From: Heterohyrax brucei
Taxonomy: Eukaryota > Chordata > Mammalia > Hyracoidea > Procaviidae
Direction of reading: 5' to 3'
Assembly (NCBI GenBank): GCA_028571685.1
Contig: CM053140.1
Span: forward strand, 148,103,701 to 148,167,700
Length of the DNA stretch: 64,000 bases
The position numbers were made by a program, and so were the translations under genes. Positions 44,544 to 56,760 of this stretch are shown piece after piece. A model generated the notes under the pieces. It was not told the origin of the DNA and made no database searches. It saw only the letters and a program-made list of their open reading frames with translations. The stretch's first letter is position 1, and every line of letters starts with the position of its first letter.

Positions 44544-44720
44544 TTAATGGACTTACCCCACTGGCGTCAAGTCTACTCTGGTACATAGTGACCCTATAGA
44601 ACAGAGTAGAACTGCCCCATAGAGTTTCCAAGGACTGCCTCATGCATTTGAACTGATGAGCTTTTGGTTGGCAGATTTAGCACTTAACACTTCACCACCA
44701 GGGTTTCCTTAATGGCCTTA
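44544..44720 (-). mobile_element. AfroSINE, 12-bp TSD
   Basis: Body 44556-44708. TSD ttaatggactta (44544-44555) and ttaatggcctta (44709-44720), 11 of 12. The poly-purine end of the LTR is only 28 bases away. Confidence 0.94.
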
Positions 44721-46269
44721 GTTGAGGGAAATAATGTGTAGCTTTTTGTGTATATCCCAGGCCTTTCCCTAAAATTGTGTTATTACTTTGTGATGTAATG
44801 TTCTTTTTATATAAAAAAGAACACATGGCCAAATAAACAGTAAAAAATCTCATCATCTTAATTCAATAAGATTTTTAAATTCAGAAAGTAGTATGTTTTG
44901 GAGAAAAGCTACAGTTTGTTTTCTGGTCAGTATATAAACACCTCTCTCTCTATACTCAAGTACTGTCTTAAACTCCTTTGGTGAATAATGTACATCTCAC
45001 AGTCAACACTACCTCATTCGGACTGAGGAAACAGGCGCTAAGAGTAACCATTTGTTTTAAGATAGAGTCTTGCACAAATTGTCTGATATTTGATCAATTG
45101 ATTTCTTAGACCTGAGGGACAGCAAATCTGAGTGCTTCCTAGCAGTCATCAGGCTTGTGGAAATAGCAAGATTCTGAAAAACAGTGTTTTGTCCATAACT
45201 TATACCTTTGGGGATGTACAGTTTCTATGAGCACACATAGGTGTGTATGTCAGGGGCAAGGAGAAATGGATTTCTTGAGGAATAGTAAGTCAGTGGTAAT
45301 ATGAAGCTGTACTTTTCAGATTGCAGGATAGAATCCATTAATAGATTCATTAATAAAATGAGATCGCATAATGCAAACTTAATAAGAGGATAGTGCGTGT
45401 AGGAAAGGTTAGTATTGTTATGGAAAACTTTTGTTTTAGTCTGTTTTCACTGGATTACACCATCGTTTATTCATTTTTCTTTCTGAGAGTTGCAGTCAAA
45501 CATGTTTGAAAGACATTTACCAAAAGTAACTTCCGTCTCTTGAGCAACCCACTTCAAAGACTTGTGATTAGATTCATATGTAAATCTGTCCACTCTGAAG
45601 ACCCCTTAATACAAAAATAAAATAAAATTAGTGCTGTATTTCCTCTTTTTTCCAGAAAATAAAATTATGATATTTCATAATAGAATTTGAGAAATGAAGG
45701 CTTTCCAAGTCCTAAGGACCTTAAAATTACAAATGTGCAGTATATTTTGCTGGGAAAACATGATGGCCTATTTTAAAGAATTTTGAGATTCCTTTTTTCA
45801 AAGGGTACAGACTGTGTCATATTTTCTTAGAGTTCTACCTGGCTCCTGATCCCTCCTTGAGAGAGGCTGTAGCAAGCTCAGCAGGGACACTGCCAGGAGA
45901 CCACGTGTCAAAGTAAGATCTCAGGTGTTAGAACTTGATCAGCGAGATTACCCAGAAAGGTCAAAGGCAGAAAAACTCAGAAGGTTTTGAGGGCCAGATA
46001 AACTGCACCTTTCTTCAAAAATAAAGATCAGTGAGAATATAGAAACAGAGCAGATAGCAAAGAAGAAAGTTTAGAACAAGGTAAGAGGGTATGAGCTCAG
46101 TGTCAAGTCTGGATGCTAGCAGGTTAAATATGGGCCCAGCAAACTGTGGATCAAATAGGAACTCAGAAAAAGAGGGAAGTAGAAGAAGAGCAGTCATGGT
46201 ACAGAACACTGTAGGACTCTGCAAATCATCTCCTGCTTTAAAATAAACACATGTGTGAAAGCATAGTGA
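44721..46269. other. AT-rich non-coding sequence
   Basis: No gene or repeat identified. The 87-codon minus frame at 46015-46278 has no domain. Confidence 0.45.
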
Positions 46270-46490
46270 AGAAACCAAACAGCCTAACTTTAAATATAGA
46301 CTCTATTACTTACCAACTGTGCAAGCTGGAGCAAATTTATCGATCTCAATGTAAAATGAAGATAATAATGGTTCCTATCTCATAGGATTGTTATAGGATT
46401 GAATCAGTTAACATTTTGAGGTGTTTGAAGCAGTGGCTGCCTCATGCTAAGCACCATGAGAAGGTATGCTAAGTAAATAAATTGTCTCCA
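46270..46490 (+). mobile_element. MIR
   Basis: Clear MIR order: ctctattacttaccaactgtgc, caatgtaaaatgaagataataatgg, ctcataggattgttataggattg, ctcatgctaagcacc. Confidence 0.85.
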
Positions 46491-47948
46491 TGGCTTGTAA
46501 CTTGTAGCAGGATGATTTGGGGAGGGCGCACACTATGATTTTGTTCATGTACTTGTCTGCCTTCCCTTTTTTAAATTCAAGCTGGAAGTCAGAATCACAG
46601 GTTTCTGGATTTAGAAACATTTGAGCCTGTAGAATGCACTGTTTTCTTTGTTTTTTTGAGTCATTCTAAATTCCTTTCAGGGTAACAAGGAGCAGAATAT
46701 TGCTCCATTTGCAGGGAAGTGAAGAGGGGATTATGGTTTGAGAGCAGACACCCCTGTCCTGCACTGTACTCCACTTTGGGGAAAGACAAGGGCTCAGTGG
46801 GGTGGATGTGTCTTAAGCAGTGCAGCCTTCCCTGGGCCGTGACAATTCTGTGAGATGCTTGACCTTTGCACAACCCAGAGGATGAGACAGGGTGAGGAGC
46901 TGAAGGATGGGAACTTTTGACAATGACAGTGACTAAGACTGGGTGTCCTGCCAGCCTGGTAGAATAGGGGGGCATCCTTGTTTTTTTGTTTTTTTTTTTG
47001 AAAAAAAATTAAATGACATTTTGCAGGCCTTGTTTGTAAAATGAGAATCGGCATAGTAATAATTTTCTGATAATCTCCTTTCTTTATCTGCTATTGAAGT
47101 TGCCATTTTGACTATGGTGCATTTAGGGAAAATGATTAAGAATGGAGGAAAGACAGCTACTGAATTTTTTTGTTTGTTTGTTTGTTTTTAAGTTTTAACA
47201 TTGTCCTATCCCTGTTTTCAGCTCAGCAGTCACACCTGACCCTATAAAACTGCTATGACCTGGTTTCTGTAATTTGGAAGGGGAAAAGAACCTCTCCCAT
47301 GTCTGAGCTTCCTCCGCAGTTATCACCAGAAAAATCTGAGCACACACTTGTCAAGACAAAGTTGTTCTGAGTTCAGACAGCTGCCGCAGTAATGACCACA
47401 GGCTTTCTGGAGGAAGGCAACAAAGAGACCTAAAATGAAGGGCAACTTTCTGAGAAACACAAAGGAGGGCCTGTTAATATTCATGCTCAAATCATGACAT
47501 TCCAAGCATAATATCGTCTTCTGAATGTTTAGGGGTTTGGTTAGGAGGTCTCCTAGACAAATCAGTAATCAGCCTGGCTGCTCCTCAAACTTATTTCTGC
47601 TGCTTAGGGCTGTACCATCACCTTGACTGTTCTTGCTTCTTCCCACAGCCCTAAATATCTGCTGAACCAGCTGTCAGTTCACCCTGGATTCTGCAGCTGC
47701 TGCTGCCTTTAACAGCTAAACTCTCCTGCTCTGCCCTGAGCTCTCTTGACCTGGTGAATGTCAGATCTCTGCTGATTTACTTTGCACATTAGTGCCACCC
47801 TCTCTGCCTTATATATATATTGGGAGGTAGTGGGTACCTCCAGTATTGTTTGCCATCTGAATTATTATGGAAGTTAAAGACACAAACCTCTTTCATTCCA
47901 TGAGAGCAGCTGAGTTGCATAGTCTCAGTTTTGACTATTATCTGCAAC
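46491..47948. other. Non-coding sequence, no gene seen
   Basis: Moderately GC-richer than average. Minus frames at 46661-46975 and 46794-47054 overlap in different frames; no domain. Contains a T-run near 46980, (TTTG)n near 47168 and (TA)n near 47811. I see no repeat family. Confidence 0.45.
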
Positions 47949-48100
47949 CAGGATTCCTGGTGGAGCAGTGGTTAAGAACTTGGCTAATAACCAAGGGTTA
48001 ACAGTTTGAACCTACCAGCCACTTCTTAAAATCTCTATAGGACCATTTTACTCTGTTCTATAGGGTCTCTATGAGTTGGGATTGATGACATTGGATAGTT
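47949..48100 (+). mobile_element. AfroSINE
   Basis: Head caggattcctggtggagcagtgg; tail gggtctctatgagttgggattg. Moderately diverged. Confidence 0.92.
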
Positions 48101-48449
48101 GTACCCCCAAATTACTGCTTCCTTCTAATCTTTATGCCCTTTTCATGTCCCTAGCCTACTAGGCCAAAGCCTTCTTTCTTCAAGTACTTTCTTCAAGTGA
48201 TGGACATAGGGCCCATCTGTAACCTATGCAACTGGCTGAACTTTTCCCAGGCCTTCACACATTTCTATGTAGGTCTGAACCTTTATTGTGGATAAATTTC
48301 AAATTTTTGTCCCTGAGGACTCCTGAGGCCCAGCAAAATCAACAACTGTACATAAAGGTTTAGGGAAGGAAGACTGCTCAAGGGACCTGCTGAATGTGTC
48401 TGAACCATGGATCCAGTTTGGTCTCTTTATTGTCATGCTACCCTCTTGA
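48101..48449. other. Non-coding sequence, no gene seen
   Basis: No element recognised between the SINE and the BovB fragment. Confidence 0.4.
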
Positions 48450-48928
48450 AAGAAGAAGTCCTTGCTACACTGAAGGCACTGGAGAAAAATAAGGCCAGAA
48501 ACTGACAGAATGCTGATTGAGATGTTTCAACAAATGGATGCAGCTCTGGAAATGCTCCTGGCCCACCAGATGCAAGAGATCTATATTTATTACTCAAGAG
48601 AGGTGATTTATTACCCGAGAAAGGTGACTCAACTGAATGCGGAAATTATTGAATGCTATCATTCACAAGTAAAATTTTGCTGAAGATCATTTAAAGGTGG
48701 CTGCAGCTGCACATCAACAAGAATGGCCAAAATCTGTATCAGATTCAGAAGAGGATGTGGAATACGGAGTATCATTGCTGAGGTCTGATGGATTCTCCAT
48801 GAAAGCAGAGAATACCAGAAAGAAGGTTACCTGTGTTTTATTAACTATGCAAAGACACTTGACTGTATGGATCATAACAAATTATGGATAACATTGATAA
48901 GAATGGGAATTCCAGAACACTTAATAAC
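48450..48928 (+). pseudogene. BovB/RTE reverse transcriptase fragment
   Basis: RTE-clade LINE ORF encoding a reverse transcriptase. Protein-like blocks across frames: LATLKALEKNKARN, IEMFQQMDAALEML, ECGNY, FRRGCGI-like, then the frame 48697-48891 ending RKKVTCVLLTMQRHLTVWIITNYG, which is a degraded form of the RT motif A region (a Y.CFIDYAKAFD.VDHNKLW-type sequence). The catalytic Asp of that motif is replaced. Only the 5' part of the RT is present; it stops at ccagaacacttaat and joins a short taacaacaac stretch. Dead. Confidence 0.85.
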
Positions 48929-48934
48929 AACAAC

Positions 48935-49600
48935 GGTCACGTGTTGCGAAACATCCACGATACATTCTGCCAAGTAGGACTTGATGTGATTTTGATGTTG
49001 TGTGAACACTGTATAAGAGATGCAAGTCATTTCAGTCAATTGCTTCCAGAATGAGGAGGCTTTGTCTGTATTAAAAATTTGCAGGGACAGATAATCTGCC
49101 TGTGCTGTTAGTTCATCTAAGATTTCAACAAATTCTCCTGCTGCTTTCACATCACCACTCACACACTCACCGCTCGTTCTCACGTTATGCAGCAAAAAGT
49201 GTTTGAAGTGCTTGACCCACCCAGAGGTAGCACTAAACTTGATGCTGTAGTCTGGTCCTGCTTTTTCTTTAAGCATTATGAACAAGTTTAGTGCCTTAGA
49301 AATGTTTCACAGTGTGCTGAGAGGGGTTTGCTTCTATGTTTGGTCTTCGATCCACATTATTAGCCATTTCTTCCTATCTGATATGAGTTTCTCTTGCATT
49401 TTCTTTGGTTTTGTTGCTTTCAGCAGGCTAATCTTTTAACAGTTTGGAGGCTTTTTACTTTGTTTTTGAGGATCATCATGACTGTGTAGTGCAACACACT
49501 TAAATCAGCTATGCCCTGTTTTCAGATTGTATATGCAGTCAGACATTGCCTGAATAGATATTATACAGCATATAGGTATACTGGTATTTAGAGTCCAGGA
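48935..49600 (-). pseudogene. Tigger (pogo-like) DNA transposase fragment
   Basis: Antisense frame (49285 down to about 48950) with diagnostic Tigger blocks: AGPDYSIKFSATSGWVKHFKHFLLHNVR (CENP-B-type DNA-binding domain), GDVKAAGEFVEILDEL and QIFNTDKASSFWKQL. The last is the first DDE motif: the Asp is kept but the usual following Glu-Thr is changed. Upstream (49290-49400), past an in-frame stop, WIEDQT and TPLSTL..ISKALNLF continue the DNA-binding region. The catalytic core is otherwise missing, so it cannot act. Not a domesticated gene. Confidence 0.85.
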
Positions 49601-49608
49601 ATAATTGT

Positions 49609-50067
49609 TGTCTTAGTTACTTAGTGCTGCAGTAAAAAAAAATACCGCAAGTGGATGGCTTTAAATAAAATGAATGTATTTTCTCAGCGTTTGAAAGACT
49701 GAAATTCCAAATCAGGGTCTCAGCTGTGAGGGTCTCAATTGTAATACCTTGTTCTGGCATTCCTTGGTTCTTTGGTGGCCCTTGGTTTATACATAACCCT
49801 CACTTGGCATACACCCCCTGTGTATGTGTGTTTCTATGTCTACTCTGCTATCTTTATAAACCAGAAATGATTGGGTTTAGGATTTACTGTATGCTGTCAC
49901 GACCTAAGAAGTTTGATTGACTATGTTATGTCAGAATGAATTATGGAAGATGATTGCAGGACAACTGATTTAATCACGTATAACTAACGCATGACTGTGA
50001 CTAGGGTTTGGTCAAAGTACTAGAAACCATAGCCTAGCCAAGTTGACATAAAATTAGAGCCATTACA
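49609..50067 (-). mobile_element. Solo LTR, MaLR type
   Basis: Read on +: tgtcttagttacttagtgctgc at the start, catagcctagccaagttgacat near the end. Subtype with a tgtatgtgtgtttctatgtc block, shared with 35109. No clear TSD. The frame at 49726-49920 is inside it. Confidence 0.85.
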
Positions 50068-50079
50068 ACAAAAATAATA

Positions 50080-50335
50080 GCCAACTTTTCTTCAGCTCTT
50101 ACTGTGTCCCAGGCATTGTACTAGTTTTATATATGTGCTGTCTTATTTAGTCTTCATAATTACTCTCATAAAGTATCCCCTCACATCCACAGTGAGTATA
50201 GATAAGAATTCTGAGGCACAAAAATGTTAAGTAACATGCCTAAGATTCTGTGGTTAGTACAACTAGAAATACATTCAATTTAGGAAATCTGATTCCAGAA
50301 TCCACCGTTGTATCAATAGAGAATGTTGCATTTTG
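50080..50335 (+). mobile_element. MIR
   Basis: Near-complete MIR core and 3' end: cttactgtgtcccaggcattg, taagtaacatgcctaag, aggaaatctgattccag. Confidence 0.88.
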
Positions 50336-52450
50336 TGGCTGGCTCTGTGCTCGGACATAAAGAGGGAGGCCATAGGTTGTAATGGTTGCAAAACTTACTC
50401 TTACGAACATGATGAAAAATCTGAGCTAATTAACTTTGACAAATAATATTTAACTAACTCTGCCCTATTCTAAACAATGGAGATGGAGAATTTCTAGATT
50501 ATTGTCTTTGTCCCTGCTTGACACTGATGGTTTGAGGAATAGCCACCATCCTTTGTTTTCAATGATATTCAAGAAGCACAAAAGATATTCACAGGTACAT
50601 TGGCAAACATGATAGTCTTGTTTGCTTATTTATCTTTTGATTTTTTAAAGTGGATGGCAAATACAGCACTAACAACCTACTAATCAGATAGCTGCATTAT
50701 TAATGTACAGTGAAATGCTATACAATATGTGAAAGTATTTATTAGGTAGGTTAATGGAGATTTGAGGAGATTGTTTTTCTTTTATATTCATTCGCTTCCT
50801 TTCTCATAATGTCTACATCTTTATCACTGAAGCTAAAAGTGATTATGGAATGTTAAAATTACTTGTAAGGAAACTATTCTGCCTTATAAAAATGTACACG
50901 GTTACTACTGTTGTCAATCAGCAAGACTAAAGGACATTCTGGGCAGACTACTAGGCATTGTGACTGGTTACAAAGAAGGCTGACTCTTGAAGACCTGTGC
51001 GCTTGAATGACCATACTGGGACCTGCATCACTTGAAAGCAGATGCTGGAGACTTGTCCTACTGAGACGACAGAAGGGAGAACCAATCTGTGTATGTTTAC
51101 TCTGGTGGTTTTTCCATGGAGCTCATAGCATCTTTTACTAATTAAGTTTTTATACTTTTATACTTTGGCAAAAGTGTAGAATTCACCATTTCCCCCAGGC
51201 GGCCCTTGGAATGATAGCTTGACTTCAAATACAGAAAGGCATTTCTTAACTGTCTTTGACTATTAATTATAATAACAAGGAAAAGAAGAAAATAGGCCAC
51301 TGCTACTTGCTTTGATGTGCTGCCAGCTTTAGTATACCTCTCCTTTCACTATCTTAATTCATCATATTATATCTCGTATTCTTACATTTTTTTACTTAAA
51401 TTACTTGATTTTTTGATAAGCCTACTTTTGAAAATTTTTACTCTTTTGGCCCTTGTTCCAGATCTTCTGTTTAGTACTTTGTGAGAACATTATACAATAA
51501 ATGACAAAATAAATGCTTCCCAGGCACATGTTTTTAGATGACACTCACACAGTATTTAACATTTGGTTAATAGCTCCACAAACAGTGAGGTGCAGGTATT
51601 ACCAGTGATGTATCACCAGGAACAGCTTCTGAGGTTGACAGGTATTTCAGACTGAAAGCACTGAAGGCTTTTTTCCTTTTGTGTATAGTCAGGGCCAGAC
51701 AATTGTTTCCCAAATGTTCTTTATTTGTTGGTAGTGTTTTTGTGAGTAAAGGTTTTTTGAAGCTGACTTTCAGTGCGACCTTCTCTTTCCAATTACTTGC
51801 AACATTTTGAAAAATGTCTCTTTTAGAATGAAACTTTTTAAAAGAACATATTTCTCATGCCTTACTGAGTTATTCTGTTAAAAATTTTTCATCTAGGAGA
51901 AATATTGTCATTTGTATTCTATCCAGAGGTTAAAGTTTACACTGTGGCTAGACACAGAATAGGCTAAGAGTCTCCCACGGTCCCCACATTTCTCTACTGG
52001 ACCTGGTTCCAGCTAAAGGAGGGGACCATGTCACCCCCAGCATGGCAGAATCAATGTTATCCCGATAATCACAAGATCAGTGATACTATGCTTTGTGTTT
52101 CTTTCCCCGAAGAAGTTAGTCTTCTACCGTCATTCAGAAGACAGATACAAGAGTCTATGTTCATCTTCTTAAAGCTTTTATTTGTCCTCTCATGACATAT
52201 TGCACAGTTAGTTGAGCTCCATATGAGTGACTGGATGACTTTACACTGATGTATATTTATTAAAGGAAACATAAGTATGCAGCATGGTGTAAAATGGGAG
52301 CCAGCAAAAACAGCTTGAATTAGAGTTACAAGAACAGGTGTAATTCAAATATACAAAATAAAGAATAACATTATAAGACTACAAGATGTATGAGAAATTA
52401 ATTCAGCGGACATTTATTTCAGACATTTTCTTTGTCAGAAATTTTTCTGT
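50336..52450. other. Non-coding sequence, no gene seen
   Basis: No repeat or gene recognised in over 2 kb. Small frames (for example 52069-52272) lack domains. 50930-51060 contains a block (cattctgggcagactactagg ... gcagatgctggagacttg) resembling a diverged BovB/RTE piece, at low confidence. Confidence 0.4.
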
Positions 52451-53500
52451 TGTTGTTGTTAGGTGTCAGCAAATCAGTTCTATGACATAACTCGTAGAGA
52501 CCCTGTGTGTAACAGTATGAAACTCTGCCTGGTCCTGTACTGTCCTAAAACTCTTTGCTGTGGCAGAGTTCATTGGTGCAGCCACTGTGCCAATCTATCT
52601 CATTGGAAGTCTTCTTTTCTGATAACCTGCTACTTTACCAAGTATGATTTATTCTGGAGGAGCTGCTCCCTCCTGATCACGTGTCCTAAGTACACAGAGA
52701 AAGTCTTACTCATCCTCCTGGCTTCTAGGAGCGCTCCGGCTGTACATCTTCCAAGACAGACTTGCTCATTCTTCTGGCAGCCCATGGTATATTCAGTATT
52801 ACTCACCAAAACAATAATTCAAATGTATCAATTCTTTTTTGAACAATTCTATTCATTGTCCAGCTTTCACATGTATATGAGGTGATTAAAAATACCATGG
52901 TTTGGGTCAGATACATCTTTTTTTTATTATTGTGACTGAGTGAAAATGTACATTCCCGTATAAATTTACATGCCCACCTATATGCAGCTTCCACTGCTCT
53001 CTCTGCCCGGTGACAGCACACTATTCCTCTCTGCTTCATACATGTCTCATCCTCCCAACAGTCTCCTTTCCAGCCAGAGGTCAGCAGGATGATACCCTAT
53101 AGATGCATAGAACCATAAAGTGCATCCAACATATGGTCACTCTGCATCACCAAGTCCAATCCATTCGTGTCCGAAAAGTGGATCTTCGTTATGACTTATG
53201 GGCAAGGGCAGCATCAGGGCCAGGGGCCATGCTCTCAGGGGAAACCTGAAGCCGCTGGACCATCAATTGTGGTCTTTTAGTGGAGATCTCAGGGTGCACT
53301 CCTTTTCAGTCTTGTGTTGCCAGTGAGACTCAACTTAGTAGCTTCGTTGCAGCTGTTACTGGTGGTGCCTGGCACCATCCGGTTCTTCTGGTCCCTAGTC
53401 TATGTAGGCACACACTCAGGTATACCTTAATCCTCAAAGTGACATCTTTTCTACTTAATACTTTAAAGAGGCCTTTCACAGCAGATTTGCCCATGCAAAT
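52451..53500 (-). mobile_element. BovB/RTE 3' part, split by an L1
   Basis: Minus strand. Read on +, it opens with the inverted tail (ttgttgttgttaggtgtcagc), passes the 3' coding region (gcagccactgtgccaatctatctc, ctccctcctgatcacgtgtcc, ccaagacagacttgctcattc), and continues after the L1 with aaagtgacatcttttctac, ctttaaagaggcctttcac and gcagatttgccc. The antisense protein in 52803-53039 ends SYTCESWTMNRIVQKRIDTFELLFW, the C-terminal part of an RTE ORF. L1 at 52919-53416 sits inside. Confidence 0.88.
52908..53427 (-). mobile_element. L1 3'UTR fragment inserted in BovB
   Basis: Body 52919-53416, minus strand; same subfamily as the L1s at 435 and 14555 (gactgagtgaaaatgtac, cggtgacagcacactattcc). 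Flanks cagatacatct (52908-52918) and caggtatacct (53417-53427) match 8 of 11. About 500 bases, UTR only. The frame at 53280-53519 is not a gene. Confidence 0.9.
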
Positions 53501-53608
53501 GAAAGGAAATGCTCAGTGAAAGGAAATGCTTAAATATGACACAGTTTCTGCCCTAGAAAAATTTAGTTTGGTTTGTCAGTGTAAGGAAATACATGTGGTA
53601 TAAAAATC

Positions 53609-53837
53609 CAAAACCTAGCTCATTGATGTCAAATTGGTCCTGGCTTGACTCAATGGCACTTGGCTTGGCTATAGCAACCTTATAGGACAGAATAGAATTG
53701 CCCATAAGGTTTCCAAGGCTGTGATATGTGTGGAAGCAGACTGCCATATCTTTCTCCCAAGGACTGGCCGGTGAGTTTGAATTGCCAACCTTTCAGTAGG
53801 CAGCTAAGCTCTTAGCCATTGAGTCACCAGGGCTCCT
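53609..53837 (-). mobile_element. AfroSINE, long variant
   Basis: Minus copy with a tandem-like duplication in the 3' end (ggcttgactcaatggcacttggcttggct) and the extra middle segment (gaagcagactgccatatc). Confidence 0.88.
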
Positions 53838-54024
53838 TATATACACCATTTGACAAGGTGAAAATTTCAGTAAGTTAGATAATAATAGGCACGCTGTAGA
53901 CAAAATTTCGGTGAATGCAAGAATGCAGTTTTGTGTATGGTCAGGGAACACTGGTCCCTGTATATGAAGTTTGTGCTGTTCTTACTTTTTATGATTTCCC
54001 TTGGGAATTAGTTGAAACTCATAT

Positions 54025-54155
54025 TAAAGCTGTGGCTGCTAAACAAAAGGCCAGCAATTTGAATCCACCAATGGCTCCTTGGAAACTGCATGAGGCAGTT
54101 TTACTCTGTCCTATAGGGTTGCTATAAGACAGAACCAACTCAATAGCAATAGTTT
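54025..54155 (+). mobile_element. AfroSINE, 5'-truncated
   Basis: Begins at gctgtggctgctaaacaaaagg and runs through the tail gggttgctataagacagaacc. Lacks the A-box. Confidence 0.88.
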
Positions 54156-54419
54156 TTCTAATCTGTGAACTGATGGCTTCCCAAATGTGTATTCTCCACA
54201 CAGAATTCCTTGAGCTGTAGATACAAAAAGCCAGCTACCTATTGGACACTTGCCCTTGACCAAATTCAGTATGTCCCAACGTGCTTTTCCTTCATCTCTG
54301 TTTTCTCAGTTCACGCTATTCACTGGGTTCTCAAAGTTATCTGGTCACATTGAGTCAGTCCAGACCCCTTGTATCTACCGTCTTAATTTTAAAAGTATAT
54401 CTGTATTGCTTCAATTCAC

Positions 54420-54890
54420 ATCTTTGTCACTTATCTCTCAGATTACTACCATGTCTCCTTAACAGTTTCCTTCATCGTAATGATCTCTCTTATCTTGATC
54501 ATTTAGAGCTTTTCTTCTCTCTAGTTCTCATCTGGTTTATCTTTATTATTGCCAACAAGATGGTGTTTTTAATGTGCAATTATCACAGCTATCCTGCTCG
54601 AAATTGTTTAATAGCTATCCATAGAGCTGCATAGAATTTAAACTTACCTAGGACATAAAATGTGTCATGTTATTTTATTCTTACAGTGTTTTCTCATGCT
54701 GTTTCCTGTACTTGGAATTCTCTTCTTTAGCTAGGGTTTAATATTTGTTATAATTCAACTGAAGTGCCAGTGCCTTGATGAAGCCATCTCACAGCCCTAC
54801 ACTCAAAATATCCTCTGCTTACTTCCTGCCAATGGACAGCAAAATTCTTTTAGGCACTCAAGAGAGAATTTTCAACACATAAAGGCCTCA
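54420..54890 (+). mobile_element. Diverged L2 3' fragment
   Basis: Blocks in L2 order: caacaagatggtgtttttaatg, agagctgcatagaatttaaac, catgctgtttcctgtacttgg, ctgaagtgccagtgcc, gatgaagccatctcac. Weakly conserved. Confidence 0.55.
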
Positions 54891-54944
54891 TGGATTTTTT
54901 TTTTCTTTTTGGTTAAATGAATATTAGCAGTGTTGAGTAATAGT

Positions 54945-55175
54945 GGTTATTTCCACTTATTGAACACTTACTTTATGCCAGACACTGTCTTAAGTATTTT
55001 AAATAAATTATCTTCTATCATTACAACACCTCTGAAGCAGTGATAATTATTCTTATTACAGGCAAGAATTCAGTACTCAAAGATTTTCAGTAAATTTTCA
55101 TATGTCATATAGCTAGGTGATGGCAGAAATGAGATTAGAAATCTAACGTGTCTGACTGTAAACATAGGAAAGTAC
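54945..55175 (+). mobile_element. MIR
   Basis: cttattgaacacttactttatgcc, acactgtcttaagtattttaaa, gctaggtgatggcagaaatg, gtctgactgtaaac: a MIR in order. AT-rich sequence with no gene follows to 55600. Confidence 0.85.
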
Positions 55176-55639
55176 TACTTAGATCTGAACATCATGTATT
55201 GAAGACCACTATAGAGTCAATATATATGATTACAGTTTAATTTCCCTGTATGGACACACAACTATAAACATATATAATGTTGATATTATATAGGATGAAA
55301 TATGTGAACATACTATATAAAATTATATTTACTATAAAACATGTACTATGTTAAAATTTGGTGAAAAGTATGTAGTAGATATAAATGCTATAATATAGCT
55401 ACTTATTAAGATAATATAAAACTCTAAAATTGTGTTAAAACATCTAGAATTAAATTTTTTTATATCCACAGTATGAAATAGTCCAATAAACAGAAGAACT
55501 GAAAAATAAAAAGCAATAGTCTCTTACCTCATCCTTTACTGTCTTCAGTTCCACTCACAGAATAGTCACAAGATATCACTTTAATAACTAAAGTACAGCT
55601 GACACAAGCTATGGAGTCTTCTTCTATTCTATATGAAAG

Positions 55640-55985
55640 AAGGACAATGAAAAAAGAAGATAGAAGAATTGATGCATTTGAATTACAGTGCTGGAAAAGG
55701 ATATTGAATAAGTCCTGGATGCCAGAAGAATGAACAAAGTCTATCTTAGATTAAATACAACCAGAACGTGCCTTAGAAGAAAGGATGGCAAGACTGGCTC
55801 GCTTACTTTGGACATGCCATCGGGAAAGACTAATTGCCAGAGAAAGACTTTGGTGAAGCAGAGGGTCAGCAGAAAGAAACTCTCAGTGAGGTAGATTGAC
55901 AACAGTAGGTACAACAGTGGACTCAAACACACCAACAGTCATGCAGATGGGCAGGATGAGTAACTTTTCAATCTGTCACACAACA
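55640..55985 (+). mobile_element. BovB/RTE 3' coding fragment
   Basis: Plus strand. Encodes a diverged end of the RTE ORF: agaattgatgcatttgaatt, ttactttggacatgccatc and cagagaaagactttgg. Stops before the usual tail. The minus frame at 55741-55935 is a shadow. Confidence 0.82.
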
Positions 55986-56234
55986 CACTACCATGTGTTC
56001 TAGCCAGTTTGACAACTGAGGTTTAGTTTATTTTTTTGCTAATTTTTTTTTTTTGTTAAATATCCTCAAATCAAAATAGATAATTGTACTCCTGTTTCCT
56101 ATTTATCAACTTGATTACTAATGATTAAATGTGAATGTTTAGCTCATTTTTAATACTTCATACCTCCTCTCTGTACCCTCCAATTCAGAAAGCTAAAGTA
56201 TTTCCCTTACTTTGGTATTGATTAATTTTATCCC

Positions 56235-56464
56235 TTTACTACACTTAAAAGGAGCTCTGGTGCTGTAGAGGTTAATACATTTGGCTACTGACTGAAAAGT
56301 CCTGAGGTTGGAACACACCAGTTACTTGGCGGGAGACAGATGTAGCTTTGGCTTCAGCAAAAATCGACAGTTTGGGAACTCCTATGGGATAGTGCTGCTC
56401 TGTCCTGTAAGATTACTGTGAGTCTGAAGCTACTTGACAGCAGAAGGTTTTTACTGCACTTAAA
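56235..56464 (+). mobile_element. AfroSINE, long variant, 15-bp TSD
   Basis: Body 56250-56449. TSD tttactacacttaaa (56235-56249) and tttactgcacttaaa (56450-56464), 14 of 15. Extra middle block with gcgggagacagatgtagc. Confidence 0.96.
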
Positions 56465-56642
56465 CCTCATTCTCTCACCTCCCCAAAGCAGTGTTTACTG
56501 TATTTCTTGACTTCTTGTAATGTAATGAGGGTATCATTCGTCTTTTATCTCTTATATTTCTCCTCCTCCTTCAAACAGTTTCTGGCTATGTCTTTCCTTT
56601 CCAATTATCTGAAATATTTTAACTTTCCACAATAGACTCAAC

Positions 56643-56760
56643 AATGAACATAAACATACTGATGATCATGAAGATGACACAGGACTGGGCACTGTTTCCT
56701 TCTGTTATACATGGGTTTACTGTGAGTCAGAGCCAGACTGATGACAGGTGCCTACGACAT
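56643..56760 (+). mobile_element. BovB/RTE 3' tail fragment
   Basis: cacaggactgggcactgtttcc, ttctgttatacatgggtttac, gtgagtcagagccagac, gacaggtgcctac. Only the tail of the element. Confidence 0.82.

Noticed and set aside
48872-49285. A 137-codon minus frame as a possible domesticated transposase gene
   Set aside because: It crosses a junction into antisense BovB, lacks most of the catalytic core, has the Asp-Glu-Thr motif changed and an in-frame stop upstream. It is a decayed Tigger.
52463-52885. A 140-codon plus frame as a gene
   Set aside because: It is the complement of a BovB ORF and its tail.
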